From Aspidiotus rigidus (lineage: Eukaryota; Arthropoda; Insecta; Hemiptera; Diaspididae): 64,000 bases of DNA. This document shows, in pieces, positions 21,822 to 32,090 of this stretch. The position numbers and the translations under genes are program-made. Below the pieces are notes generated by a model that saw only the letters and a list, made by a program, of their open reading frames with translations, was not told where the DNA came from and did not search any database. Position 1 is the first letter of the stretch, and each line of letters begins with the position of its first letter. The stretch covers positions 1,240,001 through 1,304,000 of the forward strand of contig JAVHKY010000074.1 of assembly GCA_035079385.1 (NCBI GenBank), written 5' to 3'.

Positions 21822-22974
21822 ACTACAATATGACCAAGTTACAATTTTCGCTTTCGTTTATTTGGAATTAAGTTTTCCTAAAGAATCGCAAAAAAATATT
21901 CTGTCTCCAATCAATATTATGGATTTGTCAAATCATCCACTTTTTTCCACGTATGACATGTAGTAATAGCGAATGAAGCTTCTGAGAAGTCTCATTGATC
22001 TATTTAAATTGCTCCTAACACAGGTAACAAACGATCTGAGTAAATTCCGGAATGTTAAAATAAAAAAAAAAAAAAGGAGCAAATAAATAGCATGGAGTGC
22101 AGTGGCCATTAAAGTGAGAGTCAAGGACACGATAGAAATCTGCTTCGGATAGATAAGTTCATTCGAATAAGTGGTCTTCGCAAGAAGTCGTAATTTCCCT
22201 CATTCATTTCAAAATTCTCTGCTGCGTACACGTATGAGTTATAAATGATATTTTTTTAATCTGCAAGAATGAAAAATGTCTACATAATAGATACTCGTAT
22301 TACACAAACATAGATGATTTTATACGTGCGCAGATATCGATTTAACTAAACTCGTTAGGTTATCGCGGTGACATCCAGTATTTCTTACGTACACTCCTAT
22401 ACAGTATAGCTATGCGTATAATTAACAGTAGTAGCTGATTAAGTACTTGTGACGATTGCGTTCGACAGGGCGAATGGTTTTTTGTCTGAATAATTTCAAT
22501 AAAATACTAATAGAGGCTTCGCGAACTATCTGTATACTCGGGTATTTCGATACTTGAATTCAATTTGATATTGACAGGAATTTACGATTTGCTTATTTCT
22601 TTTCTGTGTACAAAGGTATAAATTACCCATCACGCATGGATACGTTTTTCCATCTCACGCGATTTTGCAAAATTTTGAACTCAATTTTTCGAATCCGGTA
22701 TTTCAAGGACCGCGGAGCGAGATAATTTATTCGAAAAAGAAAAATTTAAAAATCAAACACGCTTAGATACGTGCTGAATACATGTAACAGGTGAAAACAG
22801 GATAGATTAGGTAATATTTTTACTGGTAAAAATCTGATAACGGATTCAATGGGCTAAGTGACTGTTCATAAAGGTCATTAGCTCGAATAGTTTCAAAATA
22901 TACAGCGAATTACAGTTCATAGCTAGAGACGTAAAAATTGAAATATGTAATAGGAAGAAGTAAGTGGAACACAG
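21822..22974. other. Non-coding stretch, nothing recognised
   Basis: Short frames only. An A-run lies near 22060-22073. I see no gene or repeat. Confidence 0.4.
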
Positions 22975-23330
22975 GTATTAAGGGAGTTAGACACTGTCTC
23001 TGGGTTGTTGCGTTTTGGAAAGCAGGACGTGAGAAAAGCTATCTGCCTGGCAGTGGTTACATGACGGAGATGCATAGAGTCTGAGAAGGAGATCAGAGTG
23101 GCCGAGGATGATCCGAGTTTTTTGTGAGGTTGATTTCTATAATTAAGGAGTGCTAGCAGTTTTTAAGGTCGTATGCTGGTTAGTAAAGATGTACGATTAG
23201 GTAAGAGAGAGAAGTTTTTGGCTGGGCGATACCATATGACTCGAGATCCAAACAAAGGTTCTGATTGAGGATGTTTCAGAGATCCCTCTCCCAATCATTG
23301 GGCCATACTCGATTCAAGAGAACTGCCCAC
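22975..23330 (-). pseudogene. Short 3' LINE remnant with zinc knuckle
   Basis: The minus strand reads RIILGHSDLLLRLYASPSCN followed by HCQADSFSHVLLS at about 23010-23120. This is the GH-S-x-L...C-x2-C...H pattern found after RNase H in I-group LINEs. Farther upstream, FVWISSHM near 23240 could be the end of RNase H. The rest is too decayed to assign. Confidence 0.5.
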
Positions 23331-23335
23331 ACCTA

Positions 23336-23411
23336 TGGACGCTTTCATTTCAAGACGGAAGTTGTATTGCATACGTACGACTTCCCTTTCCTCTTGCAAT
23401 AAAAGCGTCCA
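23336..23411. repeat. 76-bp imperfect hairpin
   Basis: TGGACGCTTTCATT at 23336-23349 faces AATAAAAGCGTCCA at 23398-23411 (13 of 14 paired), with inner GGAAGT and ACTTCC also pairing. It is just upstream of the R1-like LINE fragment. Function unknown. Confidence 0.6.
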
Positions 23412-23439
23412 TTGGCGCGGGCAGAATCGAATTAGAAGG

Positions 23440-23653
23440 TCGAAATTGATCCTAATTCCAGCCCCCCTCGAGGCCAGGCGCCCCTTGCTTGTAAAGTGGA
23501 AAGCGAGAATTGCCCAGAGCGAGGTGGGTACACGGACAACCCGTGTGCTAATACGCGACCTTGATGAGTGGATGAAACGACACCATGGTCAACTGAACTT
23601 TCAACTGACGCAGGTGTTAAGCGGCCATCTGCTTCAACAAGCATCTTCACGAG
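23440..23653 (+). pseudogene. R1-like LINE (copy b), first segment
   Basis: The frame reads PLEARRPLLVKWKARIAQSE and then LIRDLDEWMKRHHGQLNFQL followed by TQVLSGH. This matches the W-x-R-K-H-G-E-x-N-F-x-L-T-Q-x-L-x-G-H block of R1-clade ORF2 C-termini. It breaks off at PLE-B, and the continuation is at 26472. The comparison with copy a (12960-13060) shows that the two sides were once contiguous. Confidence 0.8.
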
Positions 23654-23665
23654 AAGTTGAGGAAA
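23654..23665 (+). repeat. Target-site duplication of PLE-B, left
   Basis: AAGTTGAGGAAA; the right copy at 26460-26471 is AAGTTAAGGAAA (11 of 12 identical). It fits the short duplications made by PLE insertion. Confidence 0.75.
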
Positions 23666-23668
23666 AAA

Positions 23669-23807
23669 AGCGCGCTCGCGATTTCCTGTATATTTTTCTG
23701 CGGTTCTTGCAAATTGCCCTCCAGTTCACTTTTTCGAGTATTGTGGAGCTTTTCTTCGATATGACCGTCCGTAAACTTGAGAACCGGATCAATTCTATTG
23801 ATTGCGC
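23669..23807 (+). repeat. PLE-B terminal repeat, left copy
   Basis: It starts AGCGCGCTCGCGATTTCCTG and ends ATTCTATTGATTGCGC. It begins exactly where helix III of the putative ribozyme fold starts in the right copy. Confidence 0.8.
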
Positions 23808-26231
23808 TAGTGCGGCGTATTTGCGGTTCCTTATTTCGAAGTTTCGAAAGCAACGGCTGTCGTATTTGTCGCATATTTGGTTTACTTCGAAAGTGCCTAA
23901 AGTTGAGGTTGAAACCTAACTTTGTGAATTTCCAACTCTATTCCGACTGTAAAATTACCACCCAGAAGCTTGAAAGTTGTATTACCAAAAAATGGATCAG
24001 ATTGAACTTCGGAGATGGTACGGTCAACTTAACATCACTACCAGACTGAATCTTCTGGTGCATTCCAGACTCTCCGAATTGCTTCATCCATGTGAGTTAG
24101 ATCCTTTTATTAAATCCGTTAACGATACGTGCCGTGTTTTTGAGGCTAACCTCAAGGCTAAGAAAAATGAAAAAATGTCCTCCCTTTTCGCCTCCAAGGC
24201 TACATCTTTCAAGGGTGATGTTATAGATGCTGGTGTTGAAAAATTTCAGCCTCGCATCATAAATTGCAGTCGCATAGAAATCACTCGCGACGAGACTACT
24301 CTGTTGGAGAAAGGTTTGAAGTTTAGCCTCCCCCCTCCCCCCAATAATGCCGACGCCCTTGCGAACGTCGTCGCTGACTTAGCTGTCAAGATCGGTCCCG
24401 GAGTTAATACTCAAAAAACGTGTACTGATTTGGTCCGTAACACTCCACTTCCGTGCATGAATGGCACTGTGAGGGAAGTGATCAAGGGTTTGAGGAGGAA
24501 GCTCAAGGAGGAGGATTCATTGCTCACGAAGGCTGATAAAGGGAATTCTATAGTCGTTATGGAGAAGTCAACCTATGTTACCAAAGTTGAAGAAGTGCTT
24601 TACCAGTGTAGGGCCATTGAAAATACTGACTTCAATTTCCCTGAGTACGTTAAAGAGGTTAGGAAGGTTATTAATGGGAGTTCTGTTCTAATAAACAAAC
24701 CCTCGACTAATAAATGCCTGCTTGAACCGAATCCGGTGCCCCCCCTCTTCTATGGGCTGCCTAAGATACACAAAAAGGATACTCCGATGCGTCCTGTTGT
24801 GTCTTATGTCTCCTCCCCCGCTTACTCTCTCGCTAAATACTTGGATAGATGGTTTAAATCTCACATTGAGTACGAGTCTACTTACTCGATTAAAAATTCT
24901 GTTTCCTTAGCCGATAAACTTAAAGACCATTTACTTCCTCCGGGTGCCACTCTATGCTCTTTTGACGTTGTCGGCCTGTTCCCCAACATACCGAGAACTG
25001 AGGCCATGCAACATATGGGTGACCTCCTCGTTCGTTTTAATACTCCTCATGAAGAGTTGCAAGAATTCTTTAATTTACTTAATGTATGTTGGCCCCCAAA
25101 TTTTTGCAAGTTTAATGGGAAATTCTACGAGTTCCCAGAGGAGGTTGGCATTCCTATCAAATCCCCTTTGGGTTCCCTTGTGTCGGAGATCTTCATGTCC
25201 AAATTTGAGGCTGACCTCTTCACCTCAGGCCAAGTATTCCTGGATTACGTCCATTATTAGTACAGGTATGTAGATGACGTTCTATGTGCGTGGACCGGTC
25301 CCCAAAATCTCATTGGTGAGTTTCTTAAGTATCTTAACGTTCAATATCCCTCCACAGAATTTACCTTAGAGGTTGGAGGTGCTAATATCAACTTCTTGGA
25401 TCTCACCATCTCAGTTAGAGATGGAGTCCACGAGTTTTCAATAATTATATAGAAAAGATACTCGACCGATATTGTCGTCCACGACTCGTCATTCTGCCCT
25501 GTTTCTCACAAGTTCGCGGCGTTTAATAGCTTTATTCATCGGCTAACCCGCATCCCGCTGAACCAGGCAGCTTTCCAAAAAGAACTCAATATTATAAAAT
25601 ACTTGGCTAGAGTGAATGAGGTCAACGTGGACATTGACCTTATGGTCCGGAGGAAGATCACGCGGAACTGCCTTGATTCAACTACCTCCCTCCCCCACGA
25701 CTCTTCTGTCGATAGTAGGACCCGTTTTATTAAACTCCCCTTCTTGGGTAAATTTTCTTCGAAATTGAGTCGCGCCCTCCGCCCCTTCGGTTTCCTTCCG
25801 GTGTTTTATAATCCTACGACGGTAAAAGGGCTACTATTCAGGTCAAAGGACCCTATCCCGCCCCTTGAAAAGAGCGGAGTTTATAGCATAGCTTGCAGGG
25901 ACTGTAATGGAATGTATGTAGGCGAGACTAGTCGTCAGATTAAAATTAGAGTGGCTGAACACCTAAAAGATTGGGAAAAAAGGCATTTGGGTGAATCCGC
26001 ATTTGCTGACCACCTCATAACTAGTGGTCATGGTTTCAGGCAGGGGTCAGAAACCCTCCTCCACAGAGAGTAGGCTTACTTCAAACGCCGTGCTCTGGAA
26101 AACATTGAAATTATTCGTCATCTTAATAGCGACAGTATAAATCTACTCAACAGGTACATTTCGGACAAGAGGTTGGTCGAGCTAGTTTACGAGTATGACT
26201 CACAGTCTCATACTTCGCTAGTTCAATCATG
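23758..26231 (+). pseudogene. PLE-B RT plus GIY-YIG protein, broken
   Basis: After an N-terminal part in at least three frames (RKLENRINSIDCASAAYLRF; LLRKCLKLRLKPNFVNF), a long frame from 23977 holds the PLE RT. It carries LTKADKGNSIVVMEK (24525s), LFYGLPKIHK (24745s), MRPVVSYVSSPAYSLAKYLD, motif A CSFDVVGLFPNIP (24955s), GIPIKSPLGSLVSEIF (25150s; Lys replaces the usual Gly) and RYVDDVLCAW (25265s). The GIY-YIG part is SGVYSIACRDCNGMYVGETS at 25870-25935 with ESAFADHLITSGHGF. Three TAG codons interrupt this frame, at 25258, 25450 and 26071. PLE proteins reverse-transcribe element RNA and nick DNA in the nucleus; this copy cannot make the full protein. Confidence 0.9.
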
Positions 26232-26300
26232 ATTTCTTCTCCTCCGCCGTTGTGACTGTTCTCTTTTCCCATCTCATCGAGTCGCTTTTTATCTACGCTT

Positions 26301-26340
26301 GAGAATGGTTGTTTAACCGGAAGCGCGCTCACGGTTTCCT
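26301..26340 (+). ncRNA. Hammerhead-like motif in PLE-B, degenerate
   Basis: TTGAGAATGGTTGTTTAACC is followed by GGAAGCGCGCTC. The GGTT/AACC helix is intact but the GAAA box reads GGAA. The case rests on the better copies at 11700-11740, 37920-37965 and 58063-58100. Confidence 0.35.
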
Positions 26341-26459
26341 GTATATTTTCTGCGGTTTTTGCAAATTGCCCTCCAGTTTACTTTTTCGAGTATTGTGGAG
26401 CTTTTCTTCGATATGTCCGACCATAAACTTGAGAACCGGATCAATTCTATTGATTGCGC
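26322..26459 (+). repeat. PLE-B terminal repeat, right copy
   Basis: It starts AGCGCGCTCACGGTTTCCTG and ends at GATTGCGC, adjoining the right target duplication at 26460-26471. Confidence 0.8.
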
Positions 26460-26471
26460 AAGTTAAGGAAA

Positions 26472-26830
26472 GTTGAGCAGGCAACGTGTTCACACTGTAA
26501 CCAAGGGCAGGAAACACACCGAGGCGTGGAGGCGTAAGCGGCTTAGTCGGTCTCTTCAAGAGATCTGGGTAGATGAAGCGCTCGACCCGAGTAGACTGGT
26601 ACCCACCATGCTAGGTTCCAAAGAAGCATGGAACCAGCTGTCTGCATTTGCGGCCATCACCATGAAGAGAAGATGGACCAGGAATGGAGTAGGCAAATAC
26701 AGAATCACGCTCAGCAACACCTGTGTACCATCAACATCCAGATCTTCAGGAAGAAGAGGACCAAGATCTTCCCTGAAGAGAGAAGGAGATGAAGAAACTC
26801 CAACAGTGACCTACTATAGTGTGTATTGTG
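26472..26830 (+). pseudogene. R1-like LINE (copy b), second segment
   Basis: It resumes with KVEQATCSHCN (zinc-knuckle cysteines) and then the frame VDEALDPSRLVPTMLGSKEA, W, NQLSAFAAITMKRRW at 26570-26690. This lines up with copy a at 13050-13300. The segment ends at the BEL insertion site. Confidence 0.8.
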
Positions 26831-26835
26831 GTGGT

Positions 26836-27462
26836 TGTCGAAAATCTGCAATTTTCGACTTCAACTCCTTCCCGGAGTTGAAGTTTCATCGCTGCGGCAA
26901 TAGCCGGCTGATAAACAAATGACGAAATCCATAGCAATGAAAAATCAACCCATTTTCAATATCTCTCTTCAAACTCTCTCATTAATCCTTTTCCACTGTC
27001 TACGAATTTCGATTACGAGTTACGTATAAACAATGACAAACATTTGCGATACGACGTCGGATCAGCAGACGCCGACTCAGCAATTCATGATGGTTCCAAT
27101 CGATGTAAGTACTTATTCTTAGACAATTCGACTCTTCTTATTATTCTGGTTCGACCCGTTAAGGACTTGTACGATCCACGACCTCAATCTTCTTTTATTT
27201 CTAATCGACTTACTCTCGTTCGCGAGACTGACGGATAGATGTTTTATTCTCTGTCCGTTAGATTCCCGATGATCCGTCGATGACGACCATGGTACACATT
27301 CAGACACGTTTCGGACTTATAATTATTCGATTTATCCTCTTAATTAAATAAATATATTTTATGTCTCTTGTACGTCTCGATATTTCCTCAGATTGAGTTT
27401 TCAGCACGTCTTCCACTGCAACAAAGCCACTCTAGCTATTCCCCCCTTTCGCATTTCCCACA
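26836..27462 (+). repeat. BEL/Pao 5' LTR
   Basis: Starts TGTCGAAAATCTGCAATTTT and ends CGCATTTCCCACA. The first 47 bp hold two perfect hairpins (26837-26859, arms GTCGAAAAT; 26859-26883, arms CTTCAACTCC). An AATAAA occurs near 27345. The only difference from the 3' LTR that I saw is ATATTTTATG here versus ATATTGTATG. Confidence 0.95.
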
Positions 27463-27467
27463 GAATC

Positions 27468-27478
27468 TGGTAGCAGAG
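27468..27478 (+). promoter_or_regulatory. Primer-binding site, initiator tRNA-Met-like
   Basis: TGGTAGCAGAG, five bases after the LTR, is complementary to the last 11 nt of animal initiator tRNA-Met as I recall it (CTCTGCTACCA). Confidence 0.6.
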
Positions 27479-28819
27479 CTTCAATAAGGACCTAAGGGAA
27501 GAACCAGAATAATCCTTATTTTTAAATTACCTAGCTTACTTATTAGGATCGTACTGTCGTGTCCAAACGGGTAAGAATCAGACTTCATCTCAAGGATCTT
27601 AGAACTTATTTTCCACACGACTATAATTTGATGCGATGGAGCAAGGACGAAGACGGTTATATTATACGGTATTCTTTATTACCTACTTAGAAAAATTTTA
27701 TACAATACGAGTTCATTATGTTCGATTAGCGAAGATATTATGGCGATAGTTAGACGTGAGTTAGTTCATTTTATTTTATATTTTTGTCTTCTTTTGTCTG
27801 GTCTCTTATGCTAGATATCATACGTCGTCGTAAATTCCAACCTATACGGATCATTTTGTCAAATCGCTTGGCCTATATGACCGAACGGGATTACGCACGA
27901 TAGAAAATAGGCTCAATCTGAAAAACATTTAACAATTTTACGAGAAATCATAATCGCCCAAATTCAATAGAATTTGTTGGTTTCTCCTTCATGACCGGTC
28001 ACATTCTCTTCGCGAACATTAATTTTATTGAACTCAATATTATATGCTTATTCAGAATCAGAGGAGAAGACACGTTTTCAGGAAAATATTATATTAAACT
28101 TATTACTTATCCCGACTCTGGCAAACGTCGAATGTCAGGCAACCTTGAGGCTGCTTCTCATCGTTTCCTTAGCTTAGGTTCTTTCTTTGGTCAGCAGCGA
28201 CACATGAAGAATAGGACAGTTGTTGACACGAATATACTGATTAGTTCATTTATGTAGTGGTAGTATGAGTCGCGATTGCCATATTCTTTTTGGTATGGGA
28301 CGGAAAGGATAAGGAAATTCTGAACTATATGCTACCCATGTACCACTAATGCGCGATGGTGGTATGGAAGGAATACTCTTATTTATTCCTTCCAGCATGT
28401 CCGGCTAAACGGGACACCGTTTCCACCCTATCGATGCTTAGGCGTCGGCGAAACGTTCTTACTCACATACCTACTTATTTTAATAACAGGCCTTGCGTAC
28501 TCCGTTATGGGGTGATATTCTAGTCATTATGCATTGCAGCGTTCAGTGGTTATAAAACGCGAAAAGCATAATTCCCTATAGCTACGAAGCTCTGGGCATA
28601 GTCAGGCACGACTGATCTGACGTATAAGGAAGGATCACTTCGATGATTTCCTTCCGAATTAGCGCAACTAGTGTCAACAACACCGTATCCTACCACTGGG
28701 ATACATGAGACTCTCTTAGGAGTTGCATTCGACAGACATTGAGTATATGGCGGTAACAATGTCACCTTAGTCCGCTACAGATGTCGGTAACTTAGTTAGA
28801 TAAGAGGCGCCTCGACTTA
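27479..28819. other. BEL internal region, no recognisable gag
   Basis: Several short frames (88 codons at most, 27991-28257) show none of the Gag or zinc-knuckle patterns I know. The region may be decayed gag or foreign filler. Confidence 0.45.
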
Positions 28820-29280
28820 TTACTTATCAGATTGAGCCTCCTGAAGAAAGAACGCGATCTCTCTCTCATGATTCACATAAATATCTTATTAACTTCCTTA
28901 TTATCTTATTTTATGGAACATGCCGTCAAATTTGTCCGATCCTTCAACATCACTATTATCTGATCCAAATGAGAACCCTATTGTTCAACAGGCTCGCATA
29001 CAGATTGAGTCTCCTGAAGAAACAATGTTGATATTATTCTCTCTCATGAATCACATAAATATCTTATTAACTTCCTTATATCTTATTTTATGGAACATGC
29101 CGCCAAACTCGTCTGAACCTCCAATGTCGCTATTATCTGAATCCGAGTGAGAACCCTAACGATGTTGATATTATTTTCTTCACGATTCACCTAAATATCT
29201 TATCAACTCTTATATCTATGACTTATTTTATAGACCTCGTCGTCAGAACCATCCACTGCATTATTATCCGTTCCAATTAC
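28820..29280 (+). repeat. Imperfect tandem repeat inside the BEL element
   Basis: CACATAAATATCTTATTAAC or its variants occur near 28874, 29052 and 29188, each followed by a TTATTTTATGGAACATGCCG-like block. Spacing is 178 then about 136 bp. A 76-codon frame at 28920-29150 reads across it but is only a by-product of the repeat. Confidence 0.7.
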
Positions 29281-29496
29281 GAACATCCAACCGCAGGCTA
29301 GACTAGAATTTTAGACACATTTCGTAAAAAAACAAAAATCACAAGCATCCAGAGAACGGCGATTCCAATGACATGAACAGCTTATTACTAGACGTAGAAT
29401 TTTAGTGGTTGATAATTTACACAAAACCGACCTCGATCCATTATCCGAAAGAAAAATGAGGCATCTTAGATAACGGCAGTCTCAAATCGTAAGAAA

Positions 29497-30480
29497 ACCT
29501 AATTTTCTATAGGTTCTGTCGAGTGCCATTTGGCGTAAAATCTTCACCCTTCCTACTCAACATAAGCATATGCGAACATCTTTCCTCAGAACCAGATAAT
29601 GTATGAAATATTCTCGCGAGGAACAAATTTTACGTAGATAACTTAGTTATTAGCGTCAAGAACGTCTCAGACGCAGTCAGTATATTCCACTCGGCTACTT
29701 CAAAATTAAAGGAGATAAGTATGAATTTAAGAGACTGGGCTTCAAACGATACTCAATTTATCAATTCACTTCTGAAAGGTATGGTCGATAAGATATCGGG
29801 CCCAATTTCTATTTTAGGGCCGAAGTGGGATCGCGAAAAAGACGAACTCCGTTCGAAAGTAAATCGAGATCTTCCTTTTCAACCCAAGAAAAAGAACGTT
29901 TTATCATTTCTAGCATCAATTTACGATCCATTAAGCTTATACGTTCCTAGTTATTCAAAACTCAAAACATTCCTGCAGAAATGCTGGAAACTTAAGTACG
30001 ATTGGAAGCATCCATTCATGCCAACCTTAGCGGCGGAATGGTCCAAATTAAGAGCGGAAATAATCAACATGCCGGACATATCCTAGACGTCTCTGGCCTT
30101 ATACAGAAGACGGAGAAATAACTTTACACGTATTTACAGACGCTTCAAAGCACGCTTACGCTTGTTGCGCTTTCTAGTCTATCATAATCCGAGAACATTT
30201 GAAAACTTTTCTAGACTCATATTTGTAAAATCTAGACTTGCTCCGATAAACGATAAATTGACGATACCACGTTTAGAGCTCATGGGAGCAGTGATTGGCA
30301 AACGATGTGCAAACTTTTTACTGAATAATCTTAACATCCAAGTGAAGAGAACTATTCTCTGGGTCGACGCATTAACGATCTTACAATGGATGAATTCGAC
30401 GAGCGTACTTTCTCAATTTATTAAAAACGGAATCAACAAAATTAAAAGTATGGCGAATTTAACCGAAAGGAAATGGTGGC
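29497..30480 (+). pseudogene. BEL/Pao pol remnant: RT end and RNase H
   Basis: The RT part reads YRFCRVPFGVKSSPFLLNIS, then FYVDNLVISV (the YVDN/YVDD box near 29630) and MNLRDWASN (29721). The conserved linker VLSFLASIYDPLSLYVPSYS follows at 29900-29960. RNase H is marked by LHVFTDASKHAYACC (30127-30170), KSRLAPINDKLTIPRLELMG (30228-30285) and ILWVDALTILQWMN. These blocks are diagnostic for BEL/Pao Pol. A TGA near 29610, a frame change near 30070 and a one-base loss near 30170 break it. No integrase is found. Confidence 0.85.
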
Positions 30481-30599
30481 AAGGTCCAGAGTCGCTATGT
30501 CATGAATCCCTTTGCCTCGCTATTCCATCAAACGCAGAAGAATACAACGCAGTAGCGCCGACAGGTATCCTTCTTACAAATATACACGACTATCAGATT

Positions 30600-31015
30600 A
30601 TTTTAACAAGCACGCTTACGCTTGTTGCGCTTATCTTGTATATCATAATCCAAAAACATTTGAAAACGGCTTTACTCTTATTTTCGTAAAATATCTAGAC
30701 TAGCTTCAATAAACAATAAATTAACCATGACACGTTTAGAACTCATGGAAGCATTAATTGGAAAACGATGTTACCAGATTTCGACAAACGAAAATGCGAC
30801 TGGAAAAGTCCATTCAGTCCAATCTTACTGACAGGATGGTCCAGATTAAGGACTGAAATAACTAATATAATGGAACTATCTTATCCTAGACGTCTCTGAC
30901 CCTATACAGAAGACGGAGAAACAACTATAAGTACACCTATTTACTAGCACTTCAAAGCACGCTTATGCTTATCGCGCTTATCTTGAATATCATAATCCTA
31001 AGACATTCGAAAATT
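30600..31015 (+). repeat. Duplicated pieces of pol RNase H within the BEL element
   Basis: CACGCTTACGCTTGTTGCGC at 30608 repeats 30153. The blocks at 30780-31015 repeat 29985-30190 (CCTAGACGTCTCTG, CAGAAGACGGAGAAA). The pieces are ordered as partial tandem copies, diverged from the first by about a tenth of sites by eye. Confidence 0.75.
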
Positions 31016-31234
31016 GAAACTTCCATCAAAATAACCCAATCATACAATTTTTCAGCTTATTATACTCGCCGACAAGTTTAGTACTATCAAATTTATTTGA
31101 TACGCAGACTCACATACAAAATTTCAACAAAATACTTTAAATTTTTCAATATCTACAACCTTATCATCCACCTTAAAATCATTATAAATATATAGCTAGA
31201 AGTAACCAATAAATTCTATCAGTTTCTTTCGTGC

Positions 31235-31243
31235 GGTGGGGAG
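31235..31243 (+). promoter_or_regulatory. Polypurine tract of the BEL element
   Basis: GGTGGGGAG immediately precedes the 3' LTR, the expected site for plus-strand priming. It is short and has one T. Confidence 0.5.
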
Positions 31244-31870
31244 TGTCGAAAATCTGCAATTTTCGACTTCAACTCCTTCCCGGAGTTGAAGTTTCATCGC
31301 TGCGGCAATAGCCGGCTGATAAACAAATGACGAAATCCATAGCAATGAAAAATCAACCCATTTTCAATATCTCTCTTCAAACTCTCTCATTAATCCTTTT
31401 CCACTGTCTACGAATTTCGATTACGAGTTACGTATAAACAATGACAAACATTTGCGATACGACGTCGGATCAGCAGACGCCGACTCAGCAATTCATGATG
31501 GTTCCAATCGATGTAAGTACTTATTCTTAGACAATTCGACTCTTCTTATTATTCTGGTTCGACCCGTTAAGGACTTGTACGATCCACGACCTCAATCTTC
31601 TTTTATTTCTAATCGACTTACTCTCGTTCGCGAGACTGACGGATAGATGTTTTATTCTCTGTCCGTTAGATTCCCGATGATCCGTCGATGACGACCATGG
31701 TACACATTCAGACACGTTTCGGACTTATAATTATTCGATTTATCCTCTTAATTAAATAAATATATTGTATGTCTCTTGTACGTCTCGATATTTCCTCAGA
31801 TTGAGTTTTCAGCACGTCTTCCACTGCAACAAAGCCACTCTAGCTATTCCCCCCTTTCGCATTTCCCACA
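31244..31870 (+). repeat. BEL/Pao 3' LTR
   Basis: 627 bp, same length as the 5' LTR and differing by one base as read. It is followed by the target duplication GTGGT. Confidence 0.95.
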
Positions 31871-31875
31871 GTGGT

Positions 31876-32090
31876 GTTTGTTGTTGTGTGCGTTCTTATA
31901 TTTTTGTGCGTGCCAGGGGGGCACTGCAGCTTGGTGGTTGCCAAAGCAACTGGGCAGTTGCCGAGTTGAAGAGGGGGAGATTCTTCCTTCACTGAAGTTA
32001 TACCCGAAAGGATCGATTCTGGTGTTGGAGGCAACAAAATTAAATGTTTACGCAACCCGCACCTACTTCACTATGGAGAACGGTCGGTGT
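31876..32090 (+). pseudogene. R1-like LINE (copy b), 3' non-coding tail after the BEL insertion
   Basis: GTGCC-GGGGCA, ACAAAATTAA and ACGCAACCCGCACC blocks line up with 13400-13535 downstream of copy a. The LINE therefore originally ran through both insertions. The end is set by loss of similarity, not by a poly-A tail. Confidence 0.65.

Larger units (their letters stand above)
23666..26459 (+). mobile_element. PLE-B: Penelope-like element with direct terminal repeats
   Basis: The element is inserted inside R1-like LINE copy b. Direct repeats of about 139 bp bound it (23669-23807 and 26322-26459), the pseudo-LTR arrangement known from PLEs. The coding body lies between them, and a 12-bp target duplication flanks the whole. 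The two terminal repeats differ at several positions, so the insertion is older than that of PLE-D. Confidence 0.85.
26836..31870 (+). mobile_element. BEL/Pao LTR retrotransposon, defective but with near-identical LTRs
   Basis: A 5035-bp insertion has 627-bp LTRs (TG...CA), a 5-bp target duplication GTGGT (26831-26835 and 31871-31875), a primer-binding site and a purine tract. Recognisable pol remnants of BEL/Pao type lie at 29497-30480. No gag or protease frame is recognisable. The LTRs differ by one base as read by eye, implying a recent insertion, yet pol has stops, frameshifts and internal duplications. The likeliest reading is a non-autonomous copy moved by proteins from an intact relative. 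Confidence 0.9.

Noticed and set aside
27044..31646. Identical 64-codon proteins at 27044 and 31452
   Set aside because: They lie at the same place in the two LTRs; the identity reflects LTR duplication, not a conserved gene.
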